This document shows positions 1 through 8,635 of a DNA stretch of 33,012 bases, in pieces (the first letter of the stretch is position 1; every line of letters begins with the position of its first letter). Where the stretch lies: positions 1 to 33,012 of the forward strand of contig JAHFQI010000017.1 in the NCBI GenBank assembly GCA_023259355.1, read 5' to 3'. A model generated the notes under the pieces. That model saw only the letters and a program-made list of their open reading frames with translations, had not been told where the DNA came from and did not search any database. The position numbers were made by a program, and so were the translations under genes. Source of the DNA: Comamonadaceae bacterium. GTDB lineage: Bacteria > Pseudomonadota > Gammaproteobacteria > Burkholderiales > Burkholderiaceae_C.

Positions 1-1
1 C

Positions 2-202
2 ATCAACGTTCGCAACCAGTTCAAGGGAAAAATCCGCGAAATCATTCGGGGCGATGTTGTCTCCGAGATCGATGTCGAAACGCCGTGGGGCATCGTGACA
101 TCCGTCATTACCACCCGGTCGGTGGACGACCTCAGCCTGGTCGTGGGCTCCGATGTGGTCGCCCTGGTCAAGTCCACCGAAGTGTCGATCGCCAAGCTGT
201 GA
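2..202 (+). CDS. C-terminal part of a molybdopterin-binding/TOBE (Mop) domain protein (5' truncated by window)
   Basis: Open frame from base 2 gives INVRNQFKGKIREIIRGDVVSEIDVETPWGIVTSVITTRSVDDLSLVVGSDVVALVKSTEVSIAKL*, typical Mop/TOBE fold pattern; TGA at 200-202. Confidence 0.85.
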   Translation: MNVRNQFKGKIREIIRGDVVSEIDVETPWGIVTSVITTRSVDDLSLVVGSDVVALVKSTEVSIAKL

Positions 203-298
203 TCGGCGGAATCTGTCGGCCTCAATCCGGTGCGGCGCGACCGATTCCCTTAAAGTACCCTCAAGGCACGAAACAACGCCATGAATGGAGTACCTCGG

Positions 299-1870
299 AT
301 GAAACGGTTGATCTACTTTGGGCTGGTCCTGGCGTCGATGCTGACGGCCGCGCAGGCGCAGACCCTGCGCTGGGCCGCGGCGGGCGATCCGCTGACGCTG
401 GACCCGTTTGCACAGAACGAATCGCTGACCAACGTGTTCAACGGCCAGATCTACGAGTTCCTGGTCGCGCGCGACAAGCAGCTCAACATCGTTCCCCAGT
501 TGGCCACGGAATGGAAGCAGAACGGGCCGCTCAAATGGACCTTCAAGCTGCGGCCCAATGTCAAGTTCCATGACGGGCGCCCGTTCACGGCCGACGATGT
601 GGTGTTCTCGCTGAACCGGGCCCGTCAGCCGACCTCGCAGATCGCCGCCTACGCCAATGCGATCGGCGAGGCGCGCAAGATCGATGACCTGACCGTGGAA
701 TTCAACCTGCCGCGTTTCAACCCGGTGTTCCTGCAGCACCTGAACACGGTGTACATCCTGAGCAAGGGCTGGGCCGAGGAGCACAAAGCCGCGAAAACCC
801 AGGATTTCGCGAGCAAGGAGGAGGCTTATGCCGCGTTTCACACCAATGGCACGGGCCCCTGGATGCTGGTGAGCCGCGAGCCTGACGTGAAGACGGTGCT
901 CAAGCGCAATCCGAATTACTGGAGCCGCATCGACAGCAACCTGCAGCAGGTGGTCTACACGCCGATCAAGAGCGACCCGACCCGCACGGCCGCGCTGCTG
1001 TCGGGCGAAATCGATTTCCTGCTCGATCCGTCGCCGCGCGATCTGGAGCGCCTGCGCGCCACGCCGCAGGTCAAGGTGATCGACGGCCCGGAGAACCGCG
1101 TGCTCTACATCGGCCTCGACCAGGGGCGTGACGAACTGCTCTACAGCAACGTCAAGGGCAAGAACCCGTTCAAGGACCTGCGCGTTCGCAAGGCGCTCTA
1201 CCACGCCATCGACATCGAGACCATCAAGACGCGCCTGATGAATGGCCAGGCGATCCCGACGGGCGCGCTGGTGCCGTCGCCGCTGGGCAGCTTCAACGAC
1301 CCCGAGATCGAAAAGCGCCTGCCCTTCGACCTGAGCGCGGCCAAAAAGCTGCTGGCCGAGGCCGGTTACCCCAACGGTTTCGAGTTCACGTTGGACTGCC
1401 CCAACAACCGCTACGTCAACGACGAACGCATCTGCCAGGCGCTTGCCGCGCAATGGGCCAAGGTGAACATCAAGACCCGCGTGAACGCCCAGCCCAAGGC
1501 GCTGTTCTTCGCCAAGCTTGACAAGCTCGACACCTCGGCCTACCTGTTCGGCTGGGGCGGCTCCATCACCGACCCCGAAACCACCTTCACGCCGATCTAC
1601 CGCAACCGGGGCGAGAAGGGCGTGGGCGAATACAACCGCGGCAACTTCAAGGACGACGAACTCGATGCGCTGGCGGCCGCTTCAAGCAAGGAGGTGGACC
1701 CCGAGAAGCGCAAGGCGCTGATCAAGCAGGTGTTCAAGCGCCACAACGAGCAGGTGCACCACATTCCGCTGCACCGCCAGTTCATTCCTTGGGCCGCGCG
1801 CACGAACGTGGATGTCGTGCACCGGGCCGACAACTGGCTCGAACTTCGTTGGGTGACCGTGAAGCCTTGA
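299..1870 (+). CDS. ABC transporter substrate-binding protein, peptide/SBP_bac_5 family
   Basis: MKRLIYFGLVLASMLTAAQAQ signal peptide, LRWAAAGDPLTLDPFAQNE..., KFHDGRPFTADDVVFSLNR motif; start at 299 preferred over 281 because of the signal peptide and upstream GGAG. Confidence 0.92.
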   Translation: MKRLIYFGLVLASMLTAAQAQTLRWAAAGDPLTLDPFAQNESLTNVFNGQIYEFLVARDKQLNIVPQLATEWKQNGPLKWTFKLRPNVKFHDGRPFTADDVVFSLNRARQPTSQIAAYANAIGEARKIDDLTVEFNLPRFNPVFLQHLNTVYILSKGWAEEHKAAKTQDFASKEEAYAAFHTNGTGPWMLVSREPDVKTVLKRNPNYWSRIDSNLQQVVYTPIKSDPTRTAALLSGEIDFLLDPSPRDLERLRATPQVKVIDGPENRVLYIGLDQGRDELLYSNVKGKNPFKDLRVRKALYHAIDIETIKTRLMNGQAIPTGALVPSPLGSFNDPEIEKRLPFDLSAAKKLLAEAGYPNGFEFTLDCPNNRYVNDERICQALAAQWAKVNIKTRVNAQPKALFFAKLDKLDTSAYLFGWGGSITDPETTFTPIYRNRGEKGVGEYNRGNFKDDELDALAAASSKEVDPEKRKALIKQVFKRHNEQVHHIPLHRQFIPWAARTNVDVVHRADNWLELRWVTVKP

Positions 1871-1887
1871 ACCCCCGGGTTTTCAGG

Positions 1888-3486
1888 TCAGATCACCCGG
1901 AACCCGTGCGTGCCGTCGCGGCCGAGCTGCTCGACGAGGCCGAATTCCCAGTCCAGGTAAGCCTGCATGGCTTCACGCGGGTTGTCCGTGCCTTCGTAGG
2001 GGCGGCGGTAGCGGTCGGTGCGAGGTGAGGCCAGCCGTGTCTCGCCTTGCTCCAGCGGCAATCCGGCTTCGATCCAGGCGAGCGTGCCCCCCCTGAGCAC
2101 CACGACCTCGGCGCCGGTGAGGCGCGCCAGATCGGCCGCGGCGTAGCGGGCCAGCTGGCTGCTGCCGCAGGTCAGCACGTAGCGCTGCGCTGCGGGGATG
2201 CGGGCCACGGCCTGGGCCAGCTCGGAGCGCAGCACGAACCACGCGCCGGGGATGTGGCGCTTGACGTAGTTGGCGCTGGTGGTCAGGTCGAGCACGGCCG
2301 TGTGTCCGGCCGGCGCCTGGGCCAGCCACTGCGCAAGCGGCGCCGAATCGGTCCATGACACCGGGCCGGCGGGCTCGGGGACGGGGGACGCGGTCGCGCC
2401 CGATTCGCTGAAGTCCGCCGCCGTGACACCGTCGAGCACCCAGACGTCCCAGCCCATCTGGGCGAGCCAGGACGCTGTCATGTTGGCGCGCACGCCGTCG
2501 TCGTCGGCCAGCACCAGGCGCGCGCCGCGAACGGGTGCCGACACGTCGGTCTCCTGAACCAGTTGGCCGCCCGGCGCGCTGCGGAAACCGGGCAGGTGGC
2601 CGACGGTGAACGCCTCGGGGGTGCGCACGTCGAAGCGGTAGGTGGTGCGGCCGGCCTCGGCGGCAAATCGGGGCAGGTCGGCGGGGGTGGCGCGGCGCAC
2701 GCCGGCACGGTCGGCCACGGCCCGCGCGTCGCGCGCCGCTTCGGCGCGTTGCGCGGGCGGGACCTCGGTGAAACGGCGGCTGGCGCCATGGTCCAGCGTC
2801 TGGCCGGCAAGCGTCCAGCCGATGGTGCCGTTGCGCAGCGCCGACACGGGGTTGGGGATGCCGGCATTCACCAGCGACTGCGTGCCGATGATGCTGCGCG
2901 TGCGGCCCGCGCAGTTCACGATGATGCGCGTGGCCGGATCGGGCGCCAGCGTGCGCGCACGCAGCACCAGTTCGGCGCCGGGCACGCTGATGCCCGAGGG
3001 GATGCTCATGGTCTGGTATTCGTCGAAGCGCCGGGCATCGAGCACCACCACGTCGGCCTGGCTGTCCAGCAGGGCCTTGACTTCCTCGGCGGCGAGCGAG
3101 GGTGTGTGGCGCACCGACTCGACGAGTTCGCCGAAGGCCTTGCTCGGCACGTTGACGTCCTTGAAGATCTCGCCACCCGCGTGGCGCCAGCCCTCCAGGC
3201 CACCGGCCAGCAGCGCCACATTCGTGTAGCCCAGGCGGCGCAGCGTGCGCGCGGCCGGATCGGCCAGGCCTTCGCCGTTGTCGTAGACCACGATGTCCGT
3301 GTCGCTGCGCGGGATGCGGGCCCAGGCATCGAGCTCGATGCGGCCGGCCGGCAGGTTGGCGGCGAACAGCGGATGTTCTTGCGCGAAGGGGTCTTCCTCG
3401 CGCACGTCCAGCAGGGCAATCTCGCGGCGGGCCAGCAGGGCCTGGCGAACGTCTTCAAAGGTCTTGAGGGGCAGGGCAGTGGTCAT
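1888..3486 (-). CDS. Multidomain rhodanese-like sulfurtransferase (four tandem rhodanese domains)
   Basis: Starts MTTALPLKTFEDVRQALLARREIALLDVREEDPF...; repeated DVR/DAR...GGxxxW pattern four times; CAGRTRS and CGSSQLA active-site loops in domains 2 and 4. Confidence 0.88.
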   Translation of the reverse strand: MTTALPLKTFEDVRQALLARREIALLDVREEDPFAQEHPLFAANLPAGRIELDAWARIPRSDTDIVVYDNGEGLADPAARTLRRLGYTNVALLAGGLEGWRHAGGEIFKDVNVPSKAFGELVESVRHTPSLAAEEVKALLDSQADVVVLDARRFDEYQTMSIPSGISVPGAELVLRARTLAPDPATRIIVNCAGRTRSIIGTQSLVNAGIPNPVSALRNGTIGWTLAGQTLDHGASRRFTEVPPAQRAEAARDARAVADRAGVRRATPADLPRFAAEAGRTTYRFDVRTPEAFTVGHLPGFRSAPGGQLVQETDVSAPVRGARLVLADDDGVRANMTASWLAQMGWDVWVLDGVTAADFSESGATASPVPEPAGPVSWTDSAPLAQWLAQAPAGHTAVLDLTTSANYVKRHIPGAWFVLRSELAQAVARIPAAQRYVLTCGSSQLARYAAADLARLTGAEVVVLRGGTLAWIEAGLPLEQGETRLASPRTDRYRRPYEGTDNPREAMQAYLDWEFGLVEQLGRDGTHGFRVI

Positions 3487-3506
3487 GGTGTGGAGCTTGC
3501 GAAGGT

Positions 3507-4130
3507 TCAGCGGGCGGCCCGCAGGCTCGCATTGAGTTCGGTGGACAGGTCCCAGAAATTGGGCAGCGTGGCATTGCTGTAGCCCGAGACGAAGGGCTTG
3601 CGCGTGCCGTCCTCCAGGAAGACCGAGCGCTGTACGGCGCCGATGTTGGCGCCATAGACGTGGATGCTGATGGACGCCTGGTCTGCCAGCGCATTGCTGA
3701 CCCGGTGCACGTCGCCGATGCGCGGCGAGACCGCCGCCACCTGGCCGGCGCGCAGGCTGTGCGCCGGCCCCTTGGGCAGCCAGCGGCCGTCGGGCGCCTG
3801 GGCATAGTCCTGCGCATGCTCGGCGCCGCGCAGCACACCCACCAGGCCCCAGACCGTGTGGTCGTGAATCGGGGTCGACTGGCCCGGGCCCCAGACGAAG
3901 CTCACGACCGAGAAACGCTCCAGCGAATCCGCGTGCAGCAGGTACTGCTGGTAGCGGTGGGGGTCCGGTTGTGCGAATGCCTCGGGCAGCCAGTCGTCGT
4001 GCGCGATCAGCTGGGCCAGCAGTTCGCCGCCGCGCTCGAGGATCTCGGGCTCTGACGGATCGTGGGTCAACAGGGTGGCCAGTTGCTGCACGAAGCTGCG
4101 CAAGCGTGAAAGTCGGGGCGATGGGCTCAT
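3507..4130 (-). CDS. Cysteine dioxygenase family protein (cysteine or 3-mercaptopropionate dioxygenase)
   Basis: Cupin motif WGPGQSTPIHDHTVWGLVGVLRGAE and later GDVHRVSNA...SISIHVYGANIG, characteristic of CDO-type thiol dioxygenases. Confidence 0.9.
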   Translation of the reverse strand: MSPSPRLSRLRSFVQQLATLLTHDPSEPEILERGGELLAQLIAHDDWLPEAFAQPDPHRYQQYLLHADSLERFSVVSFVWGPGQSTPIHDHTVWGLVGVLRGAEHAQDYAQAPDGRWLPKGPAHSLRAGQVAAVSPRIGDVHRVSNALADQASISIHVYGANIGAVQRSVFLEDGTRKPFVSGYSNATLPNFWDLSTELNASLRAAR

Positions 4131-4227
4131 GGCGGTGTCGGCTGAAGCGAGGTTGCCAGCATACGGTGCCGGCGATCAGGGGGAGCCCGTATTTCACCCG
4201 AAGACGGGCACCCTTGTTCGGATGGTT

Positions 4228-4256
4228 CCGCATATCCATGTCTGTTTTTCTTCGTT
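4228..4256 (+). promoter_or_regulatory. Candidate regulatory motif copy A: CCGCAT-N16-CTTCGTT
   Basis: CCGCAT at 4228-4233 and CTTCGTT at 4250-4256; shares the 13-mer GTTTTTCTTCGTT with copy B; 92 nt upstream of the SBP start, in the divergent region with the dioxygenase gene. Confidence 0.5.
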
Positions 4257-4348
4257 CACAGGGCCGGTTGCCTGGTTTGCAATCGGGGCCTTCGTGGACG
4301 GAACCTGTTTCTGTCCAGGTTCATATCCACCGAAAGAAAGGTCCTCTC

Positions 4349-5377
4349 ATGTTCACGTCCCCTGCACACACGGGCCCGGCGCGCGGCCTGTCGCGGCGTC
4401 AGTTGCTGCGCGCTGCCGGCGCAGCCGGCATGGTCGGTGCCGCCGGTCTGGCGGCCGGCCGCGGCGCGCTGGCTGCGGGCCCGCTGCGCGAGATCAAGCT
4501 CGCATGGAACGCCAACGCCGTCTGCCTGTCCGCGGTGCCCGTGGCGATCGAGCGCGGCATCTTCGAGAAGCACGGTCTCAAGGTGGATCTGGTCAATTTC
4601 AGCGGCTCGACCGACCAGTTGCTGGAGTCCATTGCCACGTCCAAGGCCGATGCCGGCGTGGGCATGATCCACCGCTGGCTCAAGCCGCTGGAGTCCGGCT
4701 TCGACGTCAAGCTGGTGGGGAGCAGCCATGGCGGCTGCTCTCGCCTGGTCGGCTACGCGCCGGCCGGCGTCACCTCGCTCAAGGCGCTCAAGGGCAAAAC
4801 GATCGCCGTGTCGGATCTCAACAGCCCCGGCAAGAATTTCTTCTCCGTGCTGCTGGTCAAGTCGGGACTCGATCCCGAGAAAGACGTGAACTGGCGCCAG
4901 TTCCCCGGCGACATGCTGGGCGTGGCGGTGGAGAAGGGCGAGGCGCACGCGATCGCCGATGGCGACCCCAATCTGTTCCTGATCGAACGTCGCACCAAGG
5001 GCCTGGTCGAGCTGGCCACCAACCTGAGCGGCGAATACGCCACCAAGACCTGCTGCGTGCTCGGTGTCAGCGGCAAGCTGGTGCGCACCGAAAAACCGGT
5101 GGCGGCCGCGCTGGCCCGGTCGATCAACGAGGCTTCCGACTTCATTGCGAACTACCCGAACGAGACCGCGAAGATCTACAGCCCGTATTCGAAGGTGCCG
5201 GTGGAGGACCTGCGGGCGGTGCTGGGCACGCTGACCCACAAGCACCACCCGAGCGGCAATGCGCTGCGACAGGAGATCGAGTTCTACGCACGCGACTTCA
5301 AGCTGGTGGGCGTGCTCAAGCCGAGCACCGATCCGGCCCGCTTTGCCGCCCACGTGCACGGCGACGTGTTGTCCTGA
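4349..5377 (+). CDS. ABC transporter substrate-binding protein, NitT/TauT/aliphatic sulfonate family, Tat-like signal
   Basis: SRRQLLRAAGAAGMVGAAGLAAGRGALAAG leader; EIKLAWNANAVCLSAVPVAIERGIFEKHGLKVDLVNFSGSTDQLLESIATSKADAGVGM; in-frame Met at 4349 inside the 3971 ORF. Confidence 0.92.
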   Translation: MFTSPAHTGPARGLSRRQLLRAAGAAGMVGAAGLAAGRGALAAGPLREIKLAWNANAVCLSAVPVAIERGIFEKHGLKVDLVNFSGSTDQLLESIATSKADAGVGMIHRWLKPLESGFDVKLVGSSHGGCSRLVGYAPAGVTSLKALKGKTIAVSDLNSPGKNFFSVLLVKSGLDPEKDVNWRQFPGDMLGVAVEKGEAHAIADGDPNLFLIERRTKGLVELATNLSGEYATKTCCVLGVSGKLVRTEKPVAAALARSINEASDFIANYPNETAKIYSPYSKVPVEDLRAVLGTLTHKHHPSGNALRQEIEFYARDFKLVGVLKPSTDPARFAAHVHGDVLS

Positions 5378-5396
5378 TGCCGCCGGGAGGATCACG

Positions 5397-6455
5397 ATGA
5401 CCACAGCAGACAACCTTCTGCCTTCGCCCGCCCCGGTGGCGTTCGCGCGGCGGCTGGGCCTTGTGCCCGGACTGTTCCGCACGGGGGCACGCCCGCATCA
5501 CACGTTCTGGTGGACCGGTGTGCTGGCGTCCGCCGGCTGGCTGGCGCTGGCCGTGCTCACGCTGGCCTGGCCCAACCAGGCCGTCGGCTTCAGCGACTGG
5601 GCCTTCACGGCCGAATTCGGGTGGCTGGCCGCCGCCATTGCGGGTGGGCTGCTCGTGCTCGGCCTGGTGCCCGATCGCACGGCGCCGGTCGCGTCGCGGC
5701 TTCGCCCGGCGGGGCCCTGGTTCGTCGCGCTGGCGCTGGGCTTTGCCGTCTGGGAGCTGTTGACGGCCAAGCTGGCCCTGCTGCCATCGCCGTTTTTCGC
5801 GCCCCCCCAGAGCCTGATCGAGGTCTACGTCACCGACTGGCGCAAGCTGCTGGACAGTGCCGGCAATTCGCTGGTGCTGTTGTCCAGCGGCATCGGTCTG
5901 GGCGCGACGGCGGGGCTGCTGATCGGTGTCTGGATCGGCTGGTCGCGTCGCGCCAACTACTGGATCCATCCGGTGCTGCGCGTGCTCGGGCCGTTGCCGA
6001 CCACGGCGCTGCTGCCGATCTCGTTCTTTTTCTTTCCGTCGAGCTGGTCCACCGCGGTGTTCCTGATCGCACTGGGCACGGGTTTTCCCGTGGCCATCCT
6101 CACCTGGTCGGGTGTGGCCAGTGTCAACAAGAACTACTACGACGTGGCACGCACGCTCGGTGCGTCGCAGTGGTTCCTGGTGCTGCGCGTCGCGGTCCCG
6201 GCCGCCTTGCCGCAGGTGTTCGTCGGCCTGTTCATGGGCCTGGGCCATGCTTTTGCCACGCTCGTGGTCGCGGAAATGCTGGGCGTGAAGTCCGGGCTGG
6301 GCTGGTACCTGACCTGGTCGCAGGGCTGGGCGGCTTATCCCAACATGTACGGGGCGCTGATCGTCATGGCGCTGCTGTTCTCCGGTGTCATCACGCTGCT
6401 GTTCCTGGTGCGCGACCGGGTGCTGTCGTGGCAGAAAGGCATCGTGAAATGGTGA
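5397..6455 (+). CDS. ABC transporter permease, SsuC/TauC-like, with extra N-terminal membrane region
   Basis: Permease EAA-like region DVARTLGASQWFLVLRVAVPAALPQVFVGLFMGLGHAFATLVVAEMLGVKSGLGW; start MTTADNLLPSP at 5397. Confidence 0.92.
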   Translation: MTTADNLLPSPAPVAFARRLGLVPGLFRTGARPHHTFWWTGVLASAGWLALAVLTLAWPNQAVGFSDWAFTAEFGWLAAAIAGGLLVLGLVPDRTAPVASRLRPAGPWFVALALGFAVWELLTAKLALLPSPFFAPPQSLIEVYVTDWRKLLDSAGNSLVLLSSGIGLGATAGLLIGVWIGWSRRANYWIHPVLRVLGPLPTTALLPISFFFFPSSWSTAVFLIALGTGFPVAILTWSGVASVNKNYYDVARTLGASQWFLVLRVAVPAALPQVFVGLFMGLGHAFATLVVAEMLGVKSGLGWYLTWSQGWAAYPNMYGALIVMALLFSGVITLLFLVRDRVLSWQKGIVKW

Positions 6456-7258
6456 ACCTCACTGAACAGCCGGGTGCCCCGTCACGGGCCGCCGAATCAA
6501 CCGCGGGCGCGCACATCGAGGTGCGCAACGTCAGCCATTGGTTTGAGCTGGCCAGCGGTCCTCTGCAGGTGCTCGACGATGTCGACCTCGAGATCAAGCC
6601 CGGCGAGTTCGTGGCCCTGCTGGGGCCCAGCGGCTGCGGCAAGTCCACGCTGCTGCGACTCGTGGCGGGCCTGGAGCCGGCCACCGCCGGGCAGCTTCGC
6701 CACGATGGCCAGCCCATCACGCGGCCCGATCCCTCGCGCATCGTGGTGTTCCAGGACCCGACCCTGTTCCCCTGGCGCACGGTCTGGGACAACGTGGCCC
6801 TGGGCCTGCAGGCGCGCGGCCTGCTCAAGTCGCAGCGGCCGCGCGTGGACGAGGCGCTGCGGCGCGTCGGGCTGGCGTCGTTTGCCAAGGTCTTCCCGCA
6901 CCAGCTGTCGGGCGGCATGGCGCAGCGCGTGGCGCTGGCGCGGGCCCTGGTCAACGACCCGAGTCTGCTGATTCTCGACGAGCCGCTGGGCAAGCTCGAT
7001 TCGCTGACGCGGCTGGCCATGCAGACCGAGCTGGTGGACCTGTGGCAACGCAGCGGCCTGTCGGCGCTGCTGGTCACGCACGACGTGGAGGAGGCCCTGT
7101 TCCTCGCGCAGCGCGTGGTGGTCCTGTCCGATCGGCCGGCCCGCATCCAGGCGGTGCTGACCAACGACCTGCCGTACCCGCGCCGCCGTGGCGATCCGCG
7201 CCTGGCCGAGTTGCGCCACGAGGCGCTGTCGCTGCTGGGCCTGGACGCGAGCTGGTGA
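6449..7258 (+). CDS. ABC transporter ATP-binding protein, SsuB/TauB-like
   Basis: Walker A GPSGCGKST, Q-loop FQDPTLFPWRTVWDNV, signature LSGGMAQRVALARAL, Walker B LLILDEPLGKLD; overlaps permease stop. Confidence 0.95.
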   Translation: MVNLTEQPGAPSRAAESTAGAHIEVRNVSHWFELASGPLQVLDDVDLEIKPGEFVALLGPSGCGKSTLLRLVAGLEPATAGQLRHDGQPITRPDPSRIVVFQDPTLFPWRTVWDNVALGLQARGLLKSQRPRVDEALRRVGLASFAKVFPHQLSGGMAQRVALARALVNDPSLLILDEPLGKLDSLTRLAMQTELVDLWQRSGLSALLVTHDVEEALFLAQRVVVLSDRPARIQAVLTNDLPYPRRRGDPRLAELRHEALSLLGLDASW

Positions 7259-7295
7259 GGCCGGTCCGGACCCGGCGGGAGAGGACTTCGCGGCG

Positions 7296-8474
7296 ATGAG
7301 CTGGACGCTGCCCTCGGTGGGTCTCAACGCACTGCTGGCCGGATTGCAGGAGGCGCAGCTGGCGCTGCGGGCCGTGCTGCACGCGCTGGGTCTGGCGCCG
7401 GACCTGCACGGCCAGCCGGCATGGCCGTTCGCGCAGCGCGTGGCGAGCGAGATGCTGGTGTTCGACGCCGGCCATGCGCGCCGCGTCGTGCTGGCCCTGG
7501 CCGCGGCGGCTTTGACCGGTGTGGCGCTGCTTCTCTCGATCCTCTGGCGCCGCGGACGTTACTGGATGTGGGCGGGCGCGTTGGCTTTGGTGGTGCTGAC
7601 GCCCTGGCCCGAGGCGCACCTGCTGTTCGCGCCAACGACGCCGACGGCCTTTCATGGCGCGACCAGCGGATTCACCGCGGAGGGCATCGAACGCGGCCGC
7701 GCCGTCTACGCGCAGCACTGCCTGCGCTGCCATGGCACCGATGGCCGGGGCGAGGGGCCGGACGCCGCGCGCCTGCCGATGTGGCCGCCCACGCTCAATG
7801 GCTCGCTGCTGTGGAAGCGCCTGGATGGCGAGCTGTTCTGGCACGTTCGCCAGGGCATGCAGGGCCGCGACGGGCGCGAGACCATGCCCGCTTTTGGCGC
7901 GCAACTCGCTGACGGGCAGGTCTGGGAGGTGCTGGACTTCCTGCAGGCGCAGGCCGCGGGCCAGATGCTGGCGCGCGAGGGAGCCTGGGCCTTTCCGGTG
8001 CGGCTGCCCGACGCCACCGTGCAGTGCCGCGCCGGACCGCCGCGCCGGCTGCGGCATCTGCACGGACAGCGTTTGCGCGTGGTGGCCGCCGGCCCCGGCG
8101 TCCCGCTGCCGGCCGACGACCCACGGCTGGTCACGGTCGCCCTGGCGCTGCCCGGTGTGGCGCCCGCGGGTGAACCGGAATGCCTCGTGCGCGATGCCGA
8201 GGCGGCGTCTGCCCTGGCGCTGGTGCTCGGCGTGACCGGAAACCGGCTCGCCGGCCACCAGGTCATGGTGGACCGCGACGGCTGGCTGCGGGTTCGCGGA
8301 CGCCCCGGCCAGGCCGCCTGGTCCGAAGACGATCTGGTGTGCCGTGCGGCGGGTGCCCCCAAGTCCCCGGCGCAGGCCACCGCTTCCCCAGGCGGCGCCG
8401 ATGGCCTCGAAAACCTGATCCGGCGCATGGATGCCGAACCCGTCCGCCTGCTGCGCGGCGGCTTTCCCCACTGA
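7296..8474 (+). CDS. Membrane-anchored c-type cytochrome
   Basis: Two hydrophobic N-terminal segments, then ERGRAVYAQHCLRCHGTDGRGEGPDAARLPMWPPTLNGS with CxxCH haem site and a distal Met region (RETMPAFG). Confidence 0.85.
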   Translation: MSWTLPSVGLNALLAGLQEAQLALRAVLHALGLAPDLHGQPAWPFAQRVASEMLVFDAGHARRVVLALAAAALTGVALLLSILWRRGRYWMWAGALALVVLTPWPEAHLLFAPTTPTAFHGATSGFTAEGIERGRAVYAQHCLRCHGTDGRGEGPDAARLPMWPPTLNGSLLWKRLDGELFWHVRQGMQGRDGRETMPAFGAQLADGQVWEVLDFLQAQAAGQMLAREGAWAFPVRLPDATVQCRAGPPRRLRHLHGQRLRVVAAGPGVPLPADDPRLVTVALALPGVAPAGEPECLVRDAEAASALALVLGVTGNRLAGHQVMVDRDGWLRVRGRPGQAAWSEDDLVCRAAGAPKSPAQATASPGGADGLENLIRRMDAEPVRLLRGGFPH

Positions 8475-8536
8475 CGGTGTGCCGAAGAGGGCGTGATCCT
8501 GCCCCGGGGCGGCCTGGCGCTGCGCTCATGCCGAAA

Positions 8537-8565
8537 CCGCATGTGGTCCCGCGTTTTTCTTCGTT
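8537..8565 (+). promoter_or_regulatory. Candidate regulatory motif copy B: CCGCAT-N16-CTTCGTT
   Basis: CCGCAT 8537-8542, CTTCGTT 8559-8565, identical spacing to copy A; 70 nt upstream of the LLM monooxygenase start. Confidence 0.5.
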
Positions 8566-8635
8566 GGCCCCGCGCCCGCTTGCTCCTATCGTGACGCTGA
8601 GGCAACGACCTCTTCAGTCATCACCAGGAGTTCTC

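Noticed and set aside
1844-1850. Additional CTTCGTT motif copy
   Set aside because: Lies inside the SBP coding sequence and I did not identify it as a promoter-located copy; a 7-mer alone is expected by chance in 33 kb
1888-4239. 783-aa minus-strand ORF as a single protein
   Set aside because: Only the part from 3486 downward is rhodanese; the N-terminal ~250 residues overlap the real dioxygenase gene (3507-4130) in another frame, and are a GC-rich read-through artefact
7074-8471. 465-aa minus-strand ORF, and the similar 4256-5482 (-) and 28112-30004 (+) ORFs
   Set aside because: Shadow ORFs antisense to well-supported genes (ABC ATPase/cytochrome, SBP, and argA); compositional artefacts
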